Positions 25,077 through 35,832 of a DNA stretch of 64,000 bases are shown here, piece by piece. Below the pieces are notes generated by a model. The model was not told the origin of the DNA. It saw only the letters and a list, made by a program, of their open reading frames with translations, and made no database searches. How positions within the stretch are numbered: the first letter of the stretch is position 1; every line of letters begins with the position of its first letter. This DNA is from Methanolapillus ohkumae (GTDB lineage: Archaea > Halobacteriota > Methanosarcinia > Methanosarcinales > Methanosarcinaceae): contig NZ_CP131061.1 of the NCBI RefSeq assembly GCF_032594355.1, forward strand, positions 62,001 through 126,000, written 5' to 3'. The translations under genes and the position numbers were made by a program.

Positions 25077-26323
25077 TTATCTCATCAATGGAATAACACC
25101 CAACTTTGATTCAATTTCAGTGCAAGGAACAAAATAAGTTTCTCCATTTAAACCATATACTTCATTATTACCGCCATAAACGATTCCAACTAAAGCGGCT
25201 TTATTGTTACTCATAATTGTATAAACAGGTGCACCACTGTCTCCCGGGAGGGCAAAAATAACATTGTTATTCTTTATAACACCTATCAAATCGTATGTGC
25301 GAGTAACCTTGGTTGAATTGGATAAAGTAACAGTCATTGTTTGATTGGCTCGATAAGAATTTACGATTCCACTTCTAAGTATGTCGTTGATCCGGATTTA
25401 TAAACTGTAAGATTTGTTGGATTTGTTCCGTAATATCCGCCGACATCTATAAAATTGGAAGAACCTGATGCTGAATTTGAGTATTGGATCCTGGCTTCAT
25501 TTGTACCTGTAATGTTTCCGGATTTAACAAAAACGGCATCGATCCTTGAGTGAGTAATATTTGAAGTACCTATAAGATTATGATCACCCAAAAGTGCGTA
25601 AACAGGTTGGTATACTTCACGGTTATTTGAAAAATCAACAATGTGTCCGGCAGTTATAAATCCATATGTGGTGGTACCGTTTTTACGGGCCGTATATCCA
25701 ATACATCCGCTGCCGGGAGACAACAAATTAATTATCACGTTTTTAGATGTTCCGATCGTTATTCCACCATATAATGGTCTGTATTTTGAATCGTAAGAAC
25801 TACCATATGCAACAGGTATATCTGCGGATTTAAAAACAATAGGGACATCTGAAATATTTTCCTCTAAACCATATTTGTCAAAAATTGATTTTATAATTTC
25901 AAAATCTTTTGTGTTTATGTCTTTGCCATATTTATTGTAAACCAAAATTGTGATATACCCATCACTTTCAGGTCCAAAACCAATGATATATCCCTCATTT
26001 TCGTATACATACTCGTCTAAAGCTCCTGTTTTGGAAACAGACATTGTGGTATTGAAAATAGAAGTCCACCAATTATAATACTCCCCACCATCATTAATTT
26101 CGGGGATGTAACCATAAACGGCTAAAACATTTTCCTCTTTTCGAAGTTGATCTAATACACCGGAATTAATTTGTTTACTGTTTTCTATTTGCTCTTTAAC
26201 TTGTTCATCCAACGTGAGAGGGTTTTCTTTTAACCCGTCATCTGCTAAAACCGAACTGAGAACACCCAAAAAGATAATAGAAATCGCAAGAATACAAAAA
26301 CTTGTCATTTTCAATTTGTTCAT
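25077..26323 (-). pseudogene. Secreted serine protease gene with one frameshift
   Basis: From the ATG at 26323 (GGAGG eight bases upstream) the frame encodes a signal peptide, prodomain and most of the protease domain, with TAGHIVDF (His), SRIDAVFV (Asp) and LPGDSGAPVY (Ser). Near 25375 the frame is lost. KSGSTTYL should continue RSGIVNSYRAN but runs into TAA at 25361 after one missing base; the remainder is open in another frame to TAA at 25077. Could be a pseudogene, a phase-variable gene or an assembly error. Flanked by the uvrB 3' duplicate on one side and full uvrB on the other. Confidence 0.8.
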
Positions 26324-26588
26324 AAAAATATCCTCCAATATCGGTAAAGAATGAATCAAATCTGACAACTAAGATCAAATCTGACAACTAAAATCAAATC
26401 TGACTGTTTAATAGATTAAATTTAATTATATATATTTTTTTAATTTTAATAAAAATATATAATTTGCATATAAATTAATTTTTCCATGAGCTAATTAAAA
26501 AACAAGCTATTAATTCATTTATATTTTCTAAGTATAATGTTATTGAAAACGATTTCTTATTTTCATATTTAGGACATTCATTTCGATT

Positions 26589-28730
26589 TTACTTTTTCTT
26601 CAAAGTCGATTTTTTCGTTGAACTTTCCGAAATATCATCTGTTTCTTTCTTTTCTTCCGCCGTTTTGTTCTCCTTCCCCTTTTTTTCCGCTTTTTTCATC
26701 TCTTTCCATTCGGCTTTTCGTTTATCCCGTTTGTCCGCATCCGTTTCTTCACCCTTCATTTTTCGTTCCAGTTCCCGGATCGTGTCCCGCAACTGAATGG
26801 CGCGTTCAAAGTCCAGCATTTCGGCGGCCAAATTCATTTCCGCCTCATATTCAATAATCATATTCGGAATTGCGGCTTTGGGGATTGATTTTGTATCGGA
26901 TATGTCCGCCACTTTTTCCCGAACCGGTTTTCTGATGGTTTGCGGGACAATGCCGTTTTCTTTGTTAAATGCCAGCTGAATGTTTCTTCGGCGCTCGGTT
27001 TCTTCCATCGCTTTTTTGATAGATCCTGTTTTGTTGTCGGCGTACAGAATCACTTTGGAATTGGAATTGCGGGCGGCGCGTCCGATAATTTGAATCAGGC
27101 TGCGGGCATCGCGCAGGAATCCTTCTTTGTCGGCATCAAGAATTCCGATAAAACCGACTTCGGGAATGTCTAATCCTTCCCGCAGAAGATTGATTCCGAC
27201 AAGCACGTCAAAGTTACCGAGCCGAAGATTTCGGATAATTTCAGTCCGCTCGATTGTTTTAATGTCGGAATGCAGATAACGGGTTTTAATGCCGGCTTGC
27301 GCCAAATATTCCGTGAGTTCTTCGGCGAGTCGTTTTGTGAGTGTTGTGACAAGCGCGCGGTCTCCCCGGCCGATGACGGCTTGGATTTCTCGAATGATAT
27401 CGTCCACCTGTCCTTTAATGGGGCGGACTTCGACAACAGGGTCCACGAGGCCGGTCGGACGGATGACTTGTTCGACCACCTGTGCCGATTGTTCCAGTTC
27501 ATAATCGCCGGGCGTCGCGGAAACGAAAATTGTCTGCTTCATGTATTTTTCAAATTCCTCAAACTGAAGCGGACGGTTGTCATAAGCGCTTGGAAGCCGG
27601 AATCCGTAATCAATAAGCGATTTTTTTCGGGCGTGATCGCCATTGTACATTCCGTGAATTTGTGGAAGTGTTTGGTGGCTTTCATCAATCACCATTAAAA
27701 AGTCTTCCGGGAAATAATCAATCAAACAGTATGGCGGCTCCCCACGTTTTCGGTTGTCAAAATGCATGGAATAGTTTTCAATGCCTTTACAGCTTCCGGT
27801 TTCTCGGATCATTTCCATATCAAAGAGTGTTTTTTGTTTGAGGCGGTGCGCTTCCAGCATTCCGAGTTCCGGCAACCGCTCTTCAAGCTCTTCCAAAATG
27901 GCGGCAATCGCACGCTCCTGCTCGGACTCCGGAATCACATAGTGGCGGGCCGGATAAATGGTAAAAGACTCCATGTCGAATTTTTTGATGTTGTTAAGCA
28001 AATCAATTTCGGAAATCCGGTCGATTTTGTTTCCAAACAGTTCAATTCGGATAATATCTTTGTAATATCCGGGGATCACGTCAATCGTATCGCCTTTGAC
28101 ACGAAAACGACCGGGAGCGAGATCTAAATCATTACGTTCAAATTGGATATCTACGAGCTTTGAAATAATATCGGCGCGCTTTATGTTGTCACCGACCGCG
28201 ATTTCAAGTCCCATGTTTTCAAAATTTTCCGGATTTCCAAGACCGTAAATGCAGGAGACGGATGCGACGACAATGACATCGCGGCGAGAGACAAGTGACG
28301 CGGTTGCTTCTAAGCGCATTTGTTCGATTTGCGGGTTGATCTGAGAATCTTTTTCAATGTATTGGTCTTTGGCCGGGATATAGGATTCCGGCTGGTAATA
28401 ATCGTAATAGGAGACGAAGTATTCGACGCGGTTGTCCGGGAAAAATTCTTTAAATTCGTTATAAAGTTGTGCGGCCAGGGTTTTATTGTGGGCGATGACA
28501 AGGGCCGGGCGGTTGATATTTTGGATGACATTTGCGACCGTAAATGTTTTTCCGGAGCCGGTCACACCCAGGAGTGTCTGAAATCGTTTGCCGGAATGGA
28601 CTCCTTCGGTCAGTTGCGCAATCGCCGTTGGTTGAGAGCCTTTGGGCGTCATGTCGCCGGCCAAACGAAACGACGGAGAATTACGGGCTCGGGTTTTGAT
28701 TTTAAGATCTCTTTTTGCATTGTCGGTCAT
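26589..28730 (-). CDS. uvrB: Excinuclease ABC subunit B
   Basis: 713 residues. UvrB helicase-like motifs are complete: LLGVTGSGKT (Walker A), the beta-hairpin region YYDYYQPESYIP, VIDESHQTLPQIHGMYNGD, VSATPGDYELE, NLLREGLDIPEVG and QIIGRAARN. A C-terminal UVR domain (LAAEMLDFERAIQLRDTIRE) recruits UvrC. The tail after it is a 60-residue Lys/Glu-rich extension. Nucleotide excision repair is thus of the bacterial type, as is common in methanogens; uvrA and uvrC are not in the window. Ends in TAA. A decayed copy of its 3' quarter lies 1.6 kb downstream. Confidence 0.95.
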   Translation of the reverse strand: MTDNAKRDLKIKTRARNSPSFRLAGDMTPKGSQPTAIAQLTEGVHSGKRFQTLLGVTGSGKTFTVANVIQNINRPALVIAHNKTLAAQLYNEFKEFFPDNRVEYFVSYYDYYQPESYIPAKDQYIEKDSQINPQIEQMRLEATASLVSRRDVIVVASVSCIYGLGNPENFENMGLEIAVGDNIKRADIISKLVDIQFERNDLDLAPGRFRVKGDTIDVIPGYYKDIIRIELFGNKIDRISEIDLLNNIKKFDMESFTIYPARHYVIPESEQERAIAAILEELEERLPELGMLEAHRLKQKTLFDMEMIRETGSCKGIENYSMHFDNRKRGEPPYCLIDYFPEDFLMVIDESHQTLPQIHGMYNGDHARKKSLIDYGFRLPSAYDNRPLQFEEFEKYMKQTIFVSATPGDYELEQSAQVVEQVIRPTGLVDPVVEVRPIKGQVDDIIREIQAVIGRGDRALVTTLTKRLAEELTEYLAQAGIKTRYLHSDIKTIERTEIIRNLRLGNFDVLVGINLLREGLDIPEVGFIGILDADKEGFLRDARSLIQIIGRAARNSNSKVILYADNKTGSIKKAMEETERRRNIQLAFNKENGIVPQTIRKPVREKVADISDTKSIPKAAIPNMIIEYEAEMNLAAEMLDFERAIQLRDTIRELERKMKGEETDADKRDKRKAEWKEMKKAEKKGKENKTAEEKKETDDISESSTKKSTLKKK

Positions 28731-29256
28731 CGGGCGTCTCCTGAAAAATTTAGTAATAAAAACGAATTATTGGGAACTTTTTCTTTACTTTGAACTTATA
28801 TTTTAATTTTCTTTTTATGTCAGATTAATAGATGGAACATTTATTTTTAAGTTGTTTTACTTTTATAATATGAACCTTAAGGTGAAAATAATGCCGGGAT
28901 GGATTATTTTAGAAAGATGCTTTTTTTAAATAGCCGGGTGAAGAAGAATTTGTTAAAACCAGAACTTAGAGAGATGAAAATCTCCATTATATTGTCAAAT
29001 ATTGCTTTTATTTTTTAAAACTGAAATTATATGAAATTTTTCAGCCCGTTGGTTTGAAAATTTCCAAAATTTTAGTATAACATCATTTGATGATTACTAC
29101 ATGCAGCCGAGATGTTTATTTAATTGGTTTAGTATACGTACATGGATTTGAATTTACATTTTAAAAAATTAAATTTTACTCAATTTTATTTTTAAACGTG
29201 TATGCAATATATAGACAATTGTTTCAATCAAATTTAAAATCTTTTTAGCGGATTAT
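28731..29256. other. Intergenic region upstream of RHH copy 2
   Basis: No gene seen. It contains a solitary CRISPR-repeat-like element (28952-28981) and, from about 29160, a strip conserved with the upstream region of RHH copy 1. That strip includes a TATA-like CAATATATAG near 29206 and the putative operator at 29221-29249. Confidence 0.55.
28952..28981 (+). repeat. Solitary CRISPR-repeat-like element
   Basis: GTTAAAACCAGAACTTAGAG then AGATGAAAAT resembles the crRNA-sense repeat of the main array. It stands alone about 300 bp upstream of the RHH gene and in the opposite sense to the main array. Confidence 0.7.
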
Positions 29257-29580
29257 GTGCCAATGACAAAAGAATACATTCGAAAAAAACCAGTTATTAG
29301 CGGAACTATTAGCCCTACCCACAAACGGAAAATTGATGAACTCATCAAAGATGGTGAATTCGCCAGTGTTTCTGATTTTTTAAACCAAGCCGTTTCCGAT
29401 TATTTGAAAAATTTGGAGAGGCCACAGGGAAATTTTTCATTGAACACAAACAGAGGAATGATTGAGGAAATCGTCCGAGAGCAAATCACTCTGTATTATG
29501 CGGAAATGAAAGAAAAAGAATTGAAAGAAAACGAAATGAAGGAAAGACAAAACAAGATGAAAAGCATAAGATTTAAGTAA
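29257..29580 (+). CDS. Ribbon-helix-helix DNA-binding protein, copy 2, at the distal end of the CRISPR array
   Basis: 107 residues, 88 identical to copy 1 (5729-6052). The ribbon-helix-helix core is KPVISGTISPTHKRKIDELI plus SVSDFLNQAVSDYL; the charged C-terminal helix is nearly identical in both copies, while the ~20 residues between them vary. The gene converges on the array and ends (TAA) only 26 bp before its terminal degenerate repeat. The conserved upstream strip contains GTTTCAATC, the same bases that open the array repeat in this orientation, so autoregulation and binding to repeat-like DNA are both possible. GTG start as drawn; the ATG two codons on is the alternative. Confidence 0.85.
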   Translation: MPMTKEYIRKKPVISGTISPTHKRKIDELIKDGEFASVSDFLNQAVSDYLKNLERPQGNFSLNTNRGMIEEIVREQITLYYAEMKEKELKENEMKERQNKMKSIRFK

Positions 29581-29605
29581 TTAAATTTTTTTCGATATTT
29601 TCAGC

Positions 29606-32600
29606 ATTTTTAATTCTCTAAGATCTGATTTTAACTGGATAATTCATCATTTTCTTTTCTGCAGATTCGAGTTTCAATCTCTCTAAGATCTGATTTTAAC
29701 CAACATTTATGAAACCATCTCCAGTCGAACCTGAAACTTTCAATCTCTCTAAGATCTGATTTTAACATCCACGGAACGGATGGGGACCTCAAAAATGTCA
29801 TGCTTTCAATCTCTCTAAGATCTGATTTTAACCCTTCTCGTCCCCGCACTCAGAGATTCGGAAAGCCCTTTCAATCTCTCTAAGATCTGATTTTAACAAT
29901 AAATTGTCGAAATATGCTTTGTATTCGTAAAGGTCTTTCAATCTCTCTAAGATCTGATTTTAACAAGAAAATCTAATCGCAGTCGGAGCCGTCGCCCTTG
30001 CTTTCAATCTCTCTAAGATCTGATTTTAACCGGATTGATGTCCGATGTGTATTTTGTGACTAATAACTTTCAATCTCTCTAAGATCTGATTTTAACCGAA
30101 AAGAAGAAATTTGGATTGAAGAAACAAAATATCTTTCAATCTCTCTAAGATCTGATTTTAACGATAATTTTATTTCTTAGAAAATATTATCAACTCCCTT
30201 TCAATCTCTCTAAGATCTGATTTTAACAATGCGGAAACAATAAGAAGAATCTTAATCATCATACTTTCAATCTCTCTAAGATCTGATTTTAACCAAAAAC
30301 GTCGGCGATTCTTTTAACGCCGGATACGCTCTTTCAATCTCTCTAAGATCTGATTTTAACTATGATAAAATCATAAAAGCTTTGAATACAGAAAACGGAC
30401 TTTCAATCTCTCTAAGATCTGATTTTAACAGATTATCTTATCACATCTTATTTTGCATTAACTATCTTTCAATCTCTCTAAGATCTGATTTTAACAACAA
30501 ATTGAAACGTTTATTCCGCTGTTCCGCAGAACTTTCAATCTCTCTAAGATCTGATTTTAACATATGTATTTTTTTGTGATTTGGAAATGTGTTTTTTTCT
30601 TTCAATCTCTCTAAGATCTGATTTTAACTGCATATATTAATGGATATTCGGTTACTTTTTCACACTTTCAATCTCTCTAAGATCTGATTTTAACCGTCAT
30701 TCGTTGACGACGAAACAGTAAGGATTTTCTCTTTCAATCTCTCTAAGATCTGATTTTAACCGCAATTATACGCCATATCGAAGTCTGTTGTAAATTCCTT
30801 TCAATCTCTCTAAGATCTGATTTTAACCATATCCTGGATTGGAATGGAGACATTGGAGCGGCTTTCAATCTCTCTAAGATCTGATTTTAACATTATTGTG
30901 TTGAATTTGATGCTGTGATTGCACGACCTTTCAATCTCTCTAAGATCTGATTTTAACAAAATTAAATGTAAATGAAACAGACCATTTTTGTGACTTTCAA
31001 TCTCTCTAAGATCTGATTTTAACTGAAGCCAAATCGGCAAAACTGTTTATTGACCCGTACTTTCAATCTCTCTAAGATCTGATTTTAACCCGCTCGTGAG
31101 ATTTTCTAATTTTAACTTCACCAAACTTTCAATCTCTCTAAGATCTGATTTTAACCTTGAAGTTTACCAAAAAGATGTTAATAATTACATTCTTTCAATC
31201 TCTCTAAGATCTGATTTTAACATAACCAAAATAAATTGTCTGCGCTTGCCGATTTGTCTTTCAATCTCTCTAAGATCTGATTTTAACTTTGGTTTCATAA
31301 ATCCGTTGAATAACCACGATTTAACTTTCAATCTCTCTAAGATCTGATTTTAACATGCAAAGCAGATTGGGAAACATTGGTAAAATATGTCTTTCAATCT
31401 CTCTAAGATCTGATTTTAACAAAAAATACGGTATTGAGAAAATTCTCTAATGCCGCTTTCAATCTCTCTAAGATCTGATTTTAACTAGACATTTAAGGAG
31501 ACTTGTTTCCTTGATTGGAGAAATGCTTTCAATCTCTCTAAGATCTGATTTTAACACCCATGCCGGATAATTTGGAGAACCCGGAAAGATTCTTTCAATC
31601 TCTCTAAGATCTGATTTTAACGTTTCTTCAATTTCTTGTTCTGTTTCTTCAATTGTCTTTCAATCTCTCTAAGATCTGATTTTAACCATATGCGGGTGCC
31701 GTACCGCATACCCGGAATCGTTCCTTTCAATCTCTCTAAGATCTGATTTTAACAGTGTGCCTTTTCTCACACACTTACAATACCTAAACTTTCAATCTCT
31801 CTAAGATCTGATTTTAACTAATCAAAAAGTCAAAAAATTAAACTTATAGCTCTTGCTTTCAATCTCTCTAAGATCTGATTTTAACACAATTTTTTACGGG
31901 GGAGATTTCCCCTGAACTGCTTTCAATCTCTCTAAGATCTGATTTTAACCGGAATTGACTTGGCTTTGTGGTCCGATAAACCTTCTTTCAATCTCTCTAA
32001 GATCTGATTTTAACGATTTTTTTAAAACAATAGTTTGTCTTTTTTGAAAACTTTCAATCTCTCTAAGATCTGATTTTAACACCAGAATTCCCCACATTCG
32101 TCTTTTTCGGGAAGCGCTTTCAATCTCTCTAAGATCTGATTTTAACATAGAAAACCAAATTTTTTATCGCGTTCAAAAACGCTTTCAATCTCTCTAAGAT
32201 CTGATTTTAACTCGGCAGGCGTTGAATCTCCGGAACAAACGTTAAAAACTTTCAATCTCTCTAAGATCTGATTTTAACCAAATAATCGGAGCGATGTCCC
32301 AAAGTCGACCAATTTGCTTTCAATCTCTCTAAGATCTGATTTTAACGACTTTGATAAAATCATCTGTAATATTCTTGCTTACTTTCAATCTCTCTAAGAT
32401 CTGATTTTAACAAGATCTGATTTTAACTTCTCCCATGGGTAAAACATCTTTCAATCTCTCTAAGATCTGATTTTAACTATAAAATTATCGGCGATATCGA
32501 CTACGAATATTACACTTTCAATCTCTCTAAGATCTGATTTTAACTATTTTAAACCGACCGGGAGAGTCGACTTTAAAGACTTTCAATCTCCCTAAGATCT

Positions 32601-35377
32601 GATTTTAACCAAAAAAGGCGGTATTGGCCGCTCAAAAGAACGCGTACTTTCAATCTCTCTAAGATCTGATTTTAACTTCATTAGGAAAAGAGAAGCGGGA
32701 AACCTCATCCTCCTTTCAATCTCTCTAAGATCTGATTTTAACTTGAGTTCCGCTTTTTCTTCTTCCGTGAGCATAACAGCTTTCAATCTCTCTAAGATCT
32801 GATTTTAACAAAGAATTATACGTCTTGAAAGACAAGCAGACACACTTTCAATCTCTCTAAGATCTGATTTTAACTCTACAATAATATCTGTCAACTGCTT
32901 CATATTCCCTCTTTCAATCTCTCTAAGATCTGATTTTAACATTTCTTAATTTAAAAACACGTTGTAAAGCACATTCCTTTCAATCTCTCTAAGATCTGAT
33001 TTTAACTTTTGAGAATCCCAAAATGTATAATTCCTTAAATAACTTTCAATCTCTCTAAGATCTGATTTTAACGCATACTTTAACGTTAGCGGTGAACTCA
33101 TTCCCGCCTTTCAATCTCTCTAAGATCTGATTTTAACGAGCAATTGATAAAATGACCGGAAAATGCCGTCTTTCTTTCAATCTCTCTAAGATCTGATTTT
33201 AACTGTGCTTTTTCGAGGGTCATAAAATAAACATTCAAACTTTCAATCTCTCTAAGATCTGATTTTAACTTCCATATTTCCAACAGCGGCAAGTTTCATT
33301 ACGGACTTTCAATCTCTCTAAGATCTGATTTTAACTATGCCGGTAATACAATTTTAACAAGGTGAGAAAACTTTCAATCTCTCTAAGATCTGATTTTAAC
33401 TGGTTTTAGCGAATTGGTGGTTCGCCACTTATAAGTCTTTCAATCTCTCTAAGATCTGATTTTAACCCTTGCAAATTTAGATAAACTCCGTAGGTGAACA
33501 GAACTTTCAATCTCTCTAAGATCTGATTTTAACTATGCAAAAAGGTTTTGAACCTGGTCAAAAAGGTTCCTTTCAATCTCTCTAAGATCTGATTTTAACC
33601 GTGGTGGTTCGTTTAACGGGACTAGCACAATTTATGCCTTTCAATCTCTCTAAGATCTGATTTTAACATAAAATCCATCAATATCGCAAGGAATCAATTC
33701 CTCTTTCAATCTCTCTAAGATCTGATTTTAACGATTTTAATCGAATAAATAGCAACTGTGCTGTCGTTCTTTCAATCTCTCTAAGATCTGATTTTAACCA
33801 TATCCTGTAAACATGAAACCTGATGTGAAAACTACTTTCAATCTCTCTAAGATCTGATTTTAACAATATCGATAATGTCCCTTCCATTCAAAAATGGAAT
33901 CTTTCAATCTCTCTAAGATCTGATTTTAACAAGCAGACGGAAGACCATTCGAGAGAATAACAAAACTTTCAATCTCTCTAAGATCTGATTTTAACCGTCG
34001 GCTGTTTGAAATGAACGGGTAGCATTGTCAACCTTTCAATCTCTCTAAGATCTGATTTTAACACTCTTGAAAAATTCGTTGAAGTTCTTTGAATAGCTCT
34101 TTCAATCTCTCTAAGATCTGATTTTAACCAGAATTTAATTTTTCAAAAAATTTAACTAAAATGACTTTCAATCTCTCTAAGATCTGATTTTAACCATTGA
34201 CAAATATAAAGAATATCTTTATATTACAATCGACTTTCAATCTCTCTAAGATCTGATTTTAACTTATTTAATTCAATCTCTCCGGAACGGCGGCCCCGGC
34301 TTTCAATCTCTCTAAGATCTGATTTTAACTTATTGCGTATAACGAACTAAAATCTTTATATATCACTTTCAATCTCTCTAAGATCTGATTTTAACGATAC
34401 CCGTGCCGATTATTGCAAAATCCCGTAGCAGGCTTTCAATCTCTCTAAGATCTGATTTTAACCCGCTCAGAAAAACGCTTACATGCTCTTCACAGAGCCT
34501 TTCAATCTCTCTAAGATCTGATTTTAACACAGCCTTTGGAATTGTTTGGGCTGACGGGCTTCCCCTTTCAATCTCTCTAAGATCTGATTTTAACAGAATT
34601 CGTCATTGCCGGATTCCTGCAACCGCCCGTCTTTCAATCTCTCTAAGATCTGATTTTAACAACTACGGCATCCGCCCAATCATTTTTGCGACACAGCTTT
34701 CAATCTCTCTAAGATCTGATTTTAACGAGGATTCTTCCTTCAGAATCCCGGACTGAATTCGCCTTTCAATCTCTCTAAGATCTGATTTTAACCCTCCGGA
34801 AAAAGAGGAACGGGAAACCTCATCCTCCTTTCAATCTCTCTAAGATCTGATTTTAACTATTATAAAAGACGTCTAAGTCTATGCGACTGATAACTTTCAA
34901 TCTCTCTAAGATCTGATTTTAACAAATTACATCCACTACTTCATTTATCACCTATCTGCCTTTCAATCTCTCTAAGATCTGATTTTAACTTGTGGTGCGG
35001 ATCATTCGAACTTAACTGTGACAGCCTTTCAATCTCTCTAAGATCTGATTTTAACCTATGAAGACGTCGACGTCACGTACGGCGAAAAAGCCTTTCAATC
35101 TCTCTAAGATCTGATTTTAACAAGTTTCATGATGTCCGGAGAAGTGATTGCCTTTGTCTTTCAATCTCTCTAAGATCTGATTTTAACCGGACATCCGGGA
35201 AGCTTTGCTGATCACATTCAGTTCTTTCAATCTCTCTAAGATCTGATTTTAACTGAAAAGAGTTCCGGCTTTGACGATGATTTTTCCATCTTTCAATCTC
35301 TCTAAGATCTGATTTTAACCAAATCGAATTACTAAAAAAGATATGACCTTTCAATCTCTCTAAGATCTGATTTTAAC
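29606..35377 (-). CRISPR. CRISPR array, 88 repeats and 87 spacers
   Basis: The 30-bp repeat on the plus strand opens CTTTCAATCTCTCTA and closes AGATCTGATTTTAAC. In crRNA sense (minus strand) it opens GTTAAAATCAG and closes GAGATTGAAAG, giving the usual ATTGAAAG 5' handle. The mean period is 66 bp. Spacers are mostly 34-39 nt, with one of 40 (31486-31525) and one of 28 next to the leader (35320-35347). Repeats are almost perfectly uniform. Exceptions are the terminal one (29606-29635, degenerate), the one at 29671 (first base G) and the one at 32580 (one T to C). The orientation, uniform repeats at the cas end and decayed repeat at the other place the leader at 35378 and up. One spacer (32412-32447) contains 16 bases of the repeat. 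Two spacers (32677, 34793) are near-copies. Confidence 0.98.
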
Positions 35378-35567
35378 CCAAGAAAAAAAACATCATTTTT
35401 AACCCAGATGAATTAGTTTAATAATTTAAAAAAAGGTTAAAAGACGGTGTTTTTTAAAAAAAGACAAAGAACTCATACAATAAAAAATTGCCGATTAGAA
35501 AAAATAAAAATCGTGCTTTTTAACATTCGTGAGGTATATATAAAGATCCACGACAAACCAATCAAAG
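35378..35567 (-). promoter_or_regulatory. CRISPR leader
   Basis: A 190-bp AT-rich stretch, free of genes, between the newest repeat and the end of cas2. Its position next to the perfectly conserved repeats and cas2/cas1 marks it as the leader, from which pre-crRNA is transcribed on the minus strand and beside which new spacers enter. Confidence 0.7.
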
Positions 35568-35831
35568 TTATAAAAAATTTGTTATCTCCGATTTCGGAGT
35601 TCCAATTTCATCAATTTTTAAATACTTTTTATCCCGCACAATATAACACAAAATATGACCATTTGATTTTTTGATTATTTTTTCAAGGTGGCTCATGATT
35701 TTATTGTATTCTGCTTCAGTCAGTTCCCCTTCAAAAACACTATTTTGAACCCAATTGAGATATTGTTTAAGAAAAATTCGAACTTTATTTACGAATTCAA
35801 CATTAACATCATAAACAACAATAACATACAA
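35568..35831 (-). CDS. cas2: CRISPR adaptation nuclease Cas2
   Basis: Forms the spacer-integration complex with Cas1. Opens LYVIVVYDVNVEFVNKVRIF, the ferredoxin-fold strand with the conserved Asp of Cas2, and continues NWVQNSVFEGELTEAEYN. The TTG at 35831 gives the standard M-Y-V-I-V-V-Y-D start and has GGTGG four bases upstream; a longer in-frame TTG (35849) would overlap cas1. 87 residues. Ends in TAA. Last gene of the cas series before the leader. Confidence 0.92.
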   Translation of the reverse strand: MYVIVVYDVNVEFVNKVRIFLKQYLNWVQNSVFEGELTEAEYNKIMSHLEKIIKKSNGHILCYIVRDKKYLKIDEIGTPKSEITNFL

Positions 35832-35832
35832 A

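Noticed and set aside
25337..25361. Programmed frameshift in the protease gene
   Set aside because: No slippery run or pseudoknot that I can see at the site, and other copies in the cluster are plainly broken, so a pseudogene is the simpler view.
29631..35354. Many short frames encoding LKSDLREIE or LSISLRSDFN repeats
   Set aside because: These are translations of the CRISPR repeat and spacers, not proteins.
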